Below, piece by piece: positions 5,667 to 5,813 of a stretch of 5,813 nucleotides of DNA (positions within the stretch are counted from its first letter, which is position 1; the number at the start of each line of letters is the position of its first letter). This DNA is from Candidatus Bathyarchaeota archaeon (lineage in GTDB: Archaea; Thermoproteota; Bathyarchaeia; TCS64; B23): NCBI GenBank assembly GCA_029259285.1, contig JAPDJB010000162.1:1-5813 (forward strand), in the 5' to 3' direction. Under the pieces are notes generated by a model. It saw only the letters and a list, made by a program, of their open reading frames with translations, was not told the origin of the DNA and did no database searches. Made by a program: the position numbers and the translations under genes.

Positions 5667-5754
5667 TGGTGCGGAGGGTGGGATTTGAACCCACGCACCC
5701 CTAAGGGACAGCCTCCTCAGGGCTGCGCCGTTGGCCAGGCTTGGCAACCTCCGC
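5667..5754 (-). tRNA. tRNA-Leu (anticodon GAG), CCA encoded
   Basis: Folded by eye on the minus strand. The acceptor stem GCGGAGG pairs with CCTCCGC (7 of 7), followed by A73 and an encoded CCA (5667-5669). The D-stem is GCC/GGC. The anticodon stem is CAGCC/GGCTG with loop CTGAGGA, giving anticodon GAG (5716-5718), which reads CUC and CUU leucine codons. The variable arm is long (14 nt, 5695-5708) with a CCC/GGG stem, as expected for class II tRNA-Leu. The T-stem is GTGGG/CCCAC with loop TTCAAAT. No intron is present. A73 agrees with the leucine identity rule. Confidence 0.96.
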
Positions 5755-5781
5755 CCAATAACTGATCAAATAGGAGAGGGG

Positions 5782-5787
5782 TTTTAA
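5782..5787 (-). promoter_or_regulatory. Probable TATA box for tRNA-Leu
   Basis: Minus-strand TTAAAA is preceded by AAAGA (a BRE-like purine stretch) and centred about 30 bases before the mature tRNA 5' end. It would start transcription about 5 bases upstream of the tRNA. Confidence 0.5.
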
Positions 5788-5813
5788 TCTTTCTCCGGGA
5801 GGCCGCTGCCGGG

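Noticed and set aside
5544..5765. 73-codon plus-strand frame over the end of the cysteine-rich gene and the tRNA
   Set aside because: It overlaps a well-folded tRNA gene on the other strand and shows no protein features.
5667..5813. tRNA-Leu as the attachment site of an integrated element
   Set aside because: No integrase and no repeated copy of the tRNA 3' end is present in the window.
1..5813. CRISPR array, insertion sequence or tandem repeats
   Set aside because: Nothing resembling direct repeats with spacers, transposase motifs or terminal inverted repeats was seen; the only clear inverted repeat is the promoter palindrome at 5045-5069.

Overview
The window reads as archaeal DNA. Evidence: a class II tRNA-Leu with an encoded CCA end, a UPF0282-type metallo-beta-lactamase protein (a family I know essentially from archaea), archaeal TATA-box promoters placed about 24 bases before probable transcript starts, heavy use of AGG/AGA arginine codons, and many TTG start codons. 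Gene content would suit a TACK-type lineage such as Bathyarchaeia, but that placement is an inference and cannot be settled from one window. The sequence may start and end at contig edges.

Layout, left to right. Bases 1-146 hold no recognisable gene. They lead abruptly into the C-terminal third of a ClC-type chloride channel/antiporter with two CBS domains (147-857, +). A NUDIX hydrolase of the CoA-pyrophosphatase-like type follows on the same strand (909-1430). Its 3' end overlaps by 9 bases the convergent sucD, which forms with sucC a complete succinate-CoA ligase operon on the minus strand (1422-3436). Divergent from sucC is a 181-codon gene (3520-4065, +). It carries the N-terminal end and the C-terminal end of a membrane-bound pyrophosphatase, joined in frame, with roughly 500 residues missing in between. 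Its 3' end overlaps by 36 bases a convergent UPF0282 metallo-beta-lactamase gene (4030-5022, -). That gene is divergent from a cysteine-rich protein gene (5090-5590, +), and the two share a short intergenic region with a perfect 11-bp inverted repeat carrying one TATA box per arm. A tRNA-Leu(GAG) on the minus strand (5667-5754) closes the window.

Functionally, the intact part is central metabolism: SucCD makes or uses succinyl-CoA with nucleotide triphosphate, and the NUDIX enzyme could trim CoA or a nucleotide derivative. The two multi-spanning membrane proteins (ClC and pyrophosphatase) are both incomplete. This is the oddest property of the window and has three possible explanations: real gene decay, a real mini-protein, or assembly error. 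No CRISPR array, transposase, phage gene or obvious new multi-gene defence system is visible. The best candidates for novelty are the internally deleted pyrophosphatase, the palindromic bidirectional promoter, and the uncharacterised cysteine-rich protein it drives.
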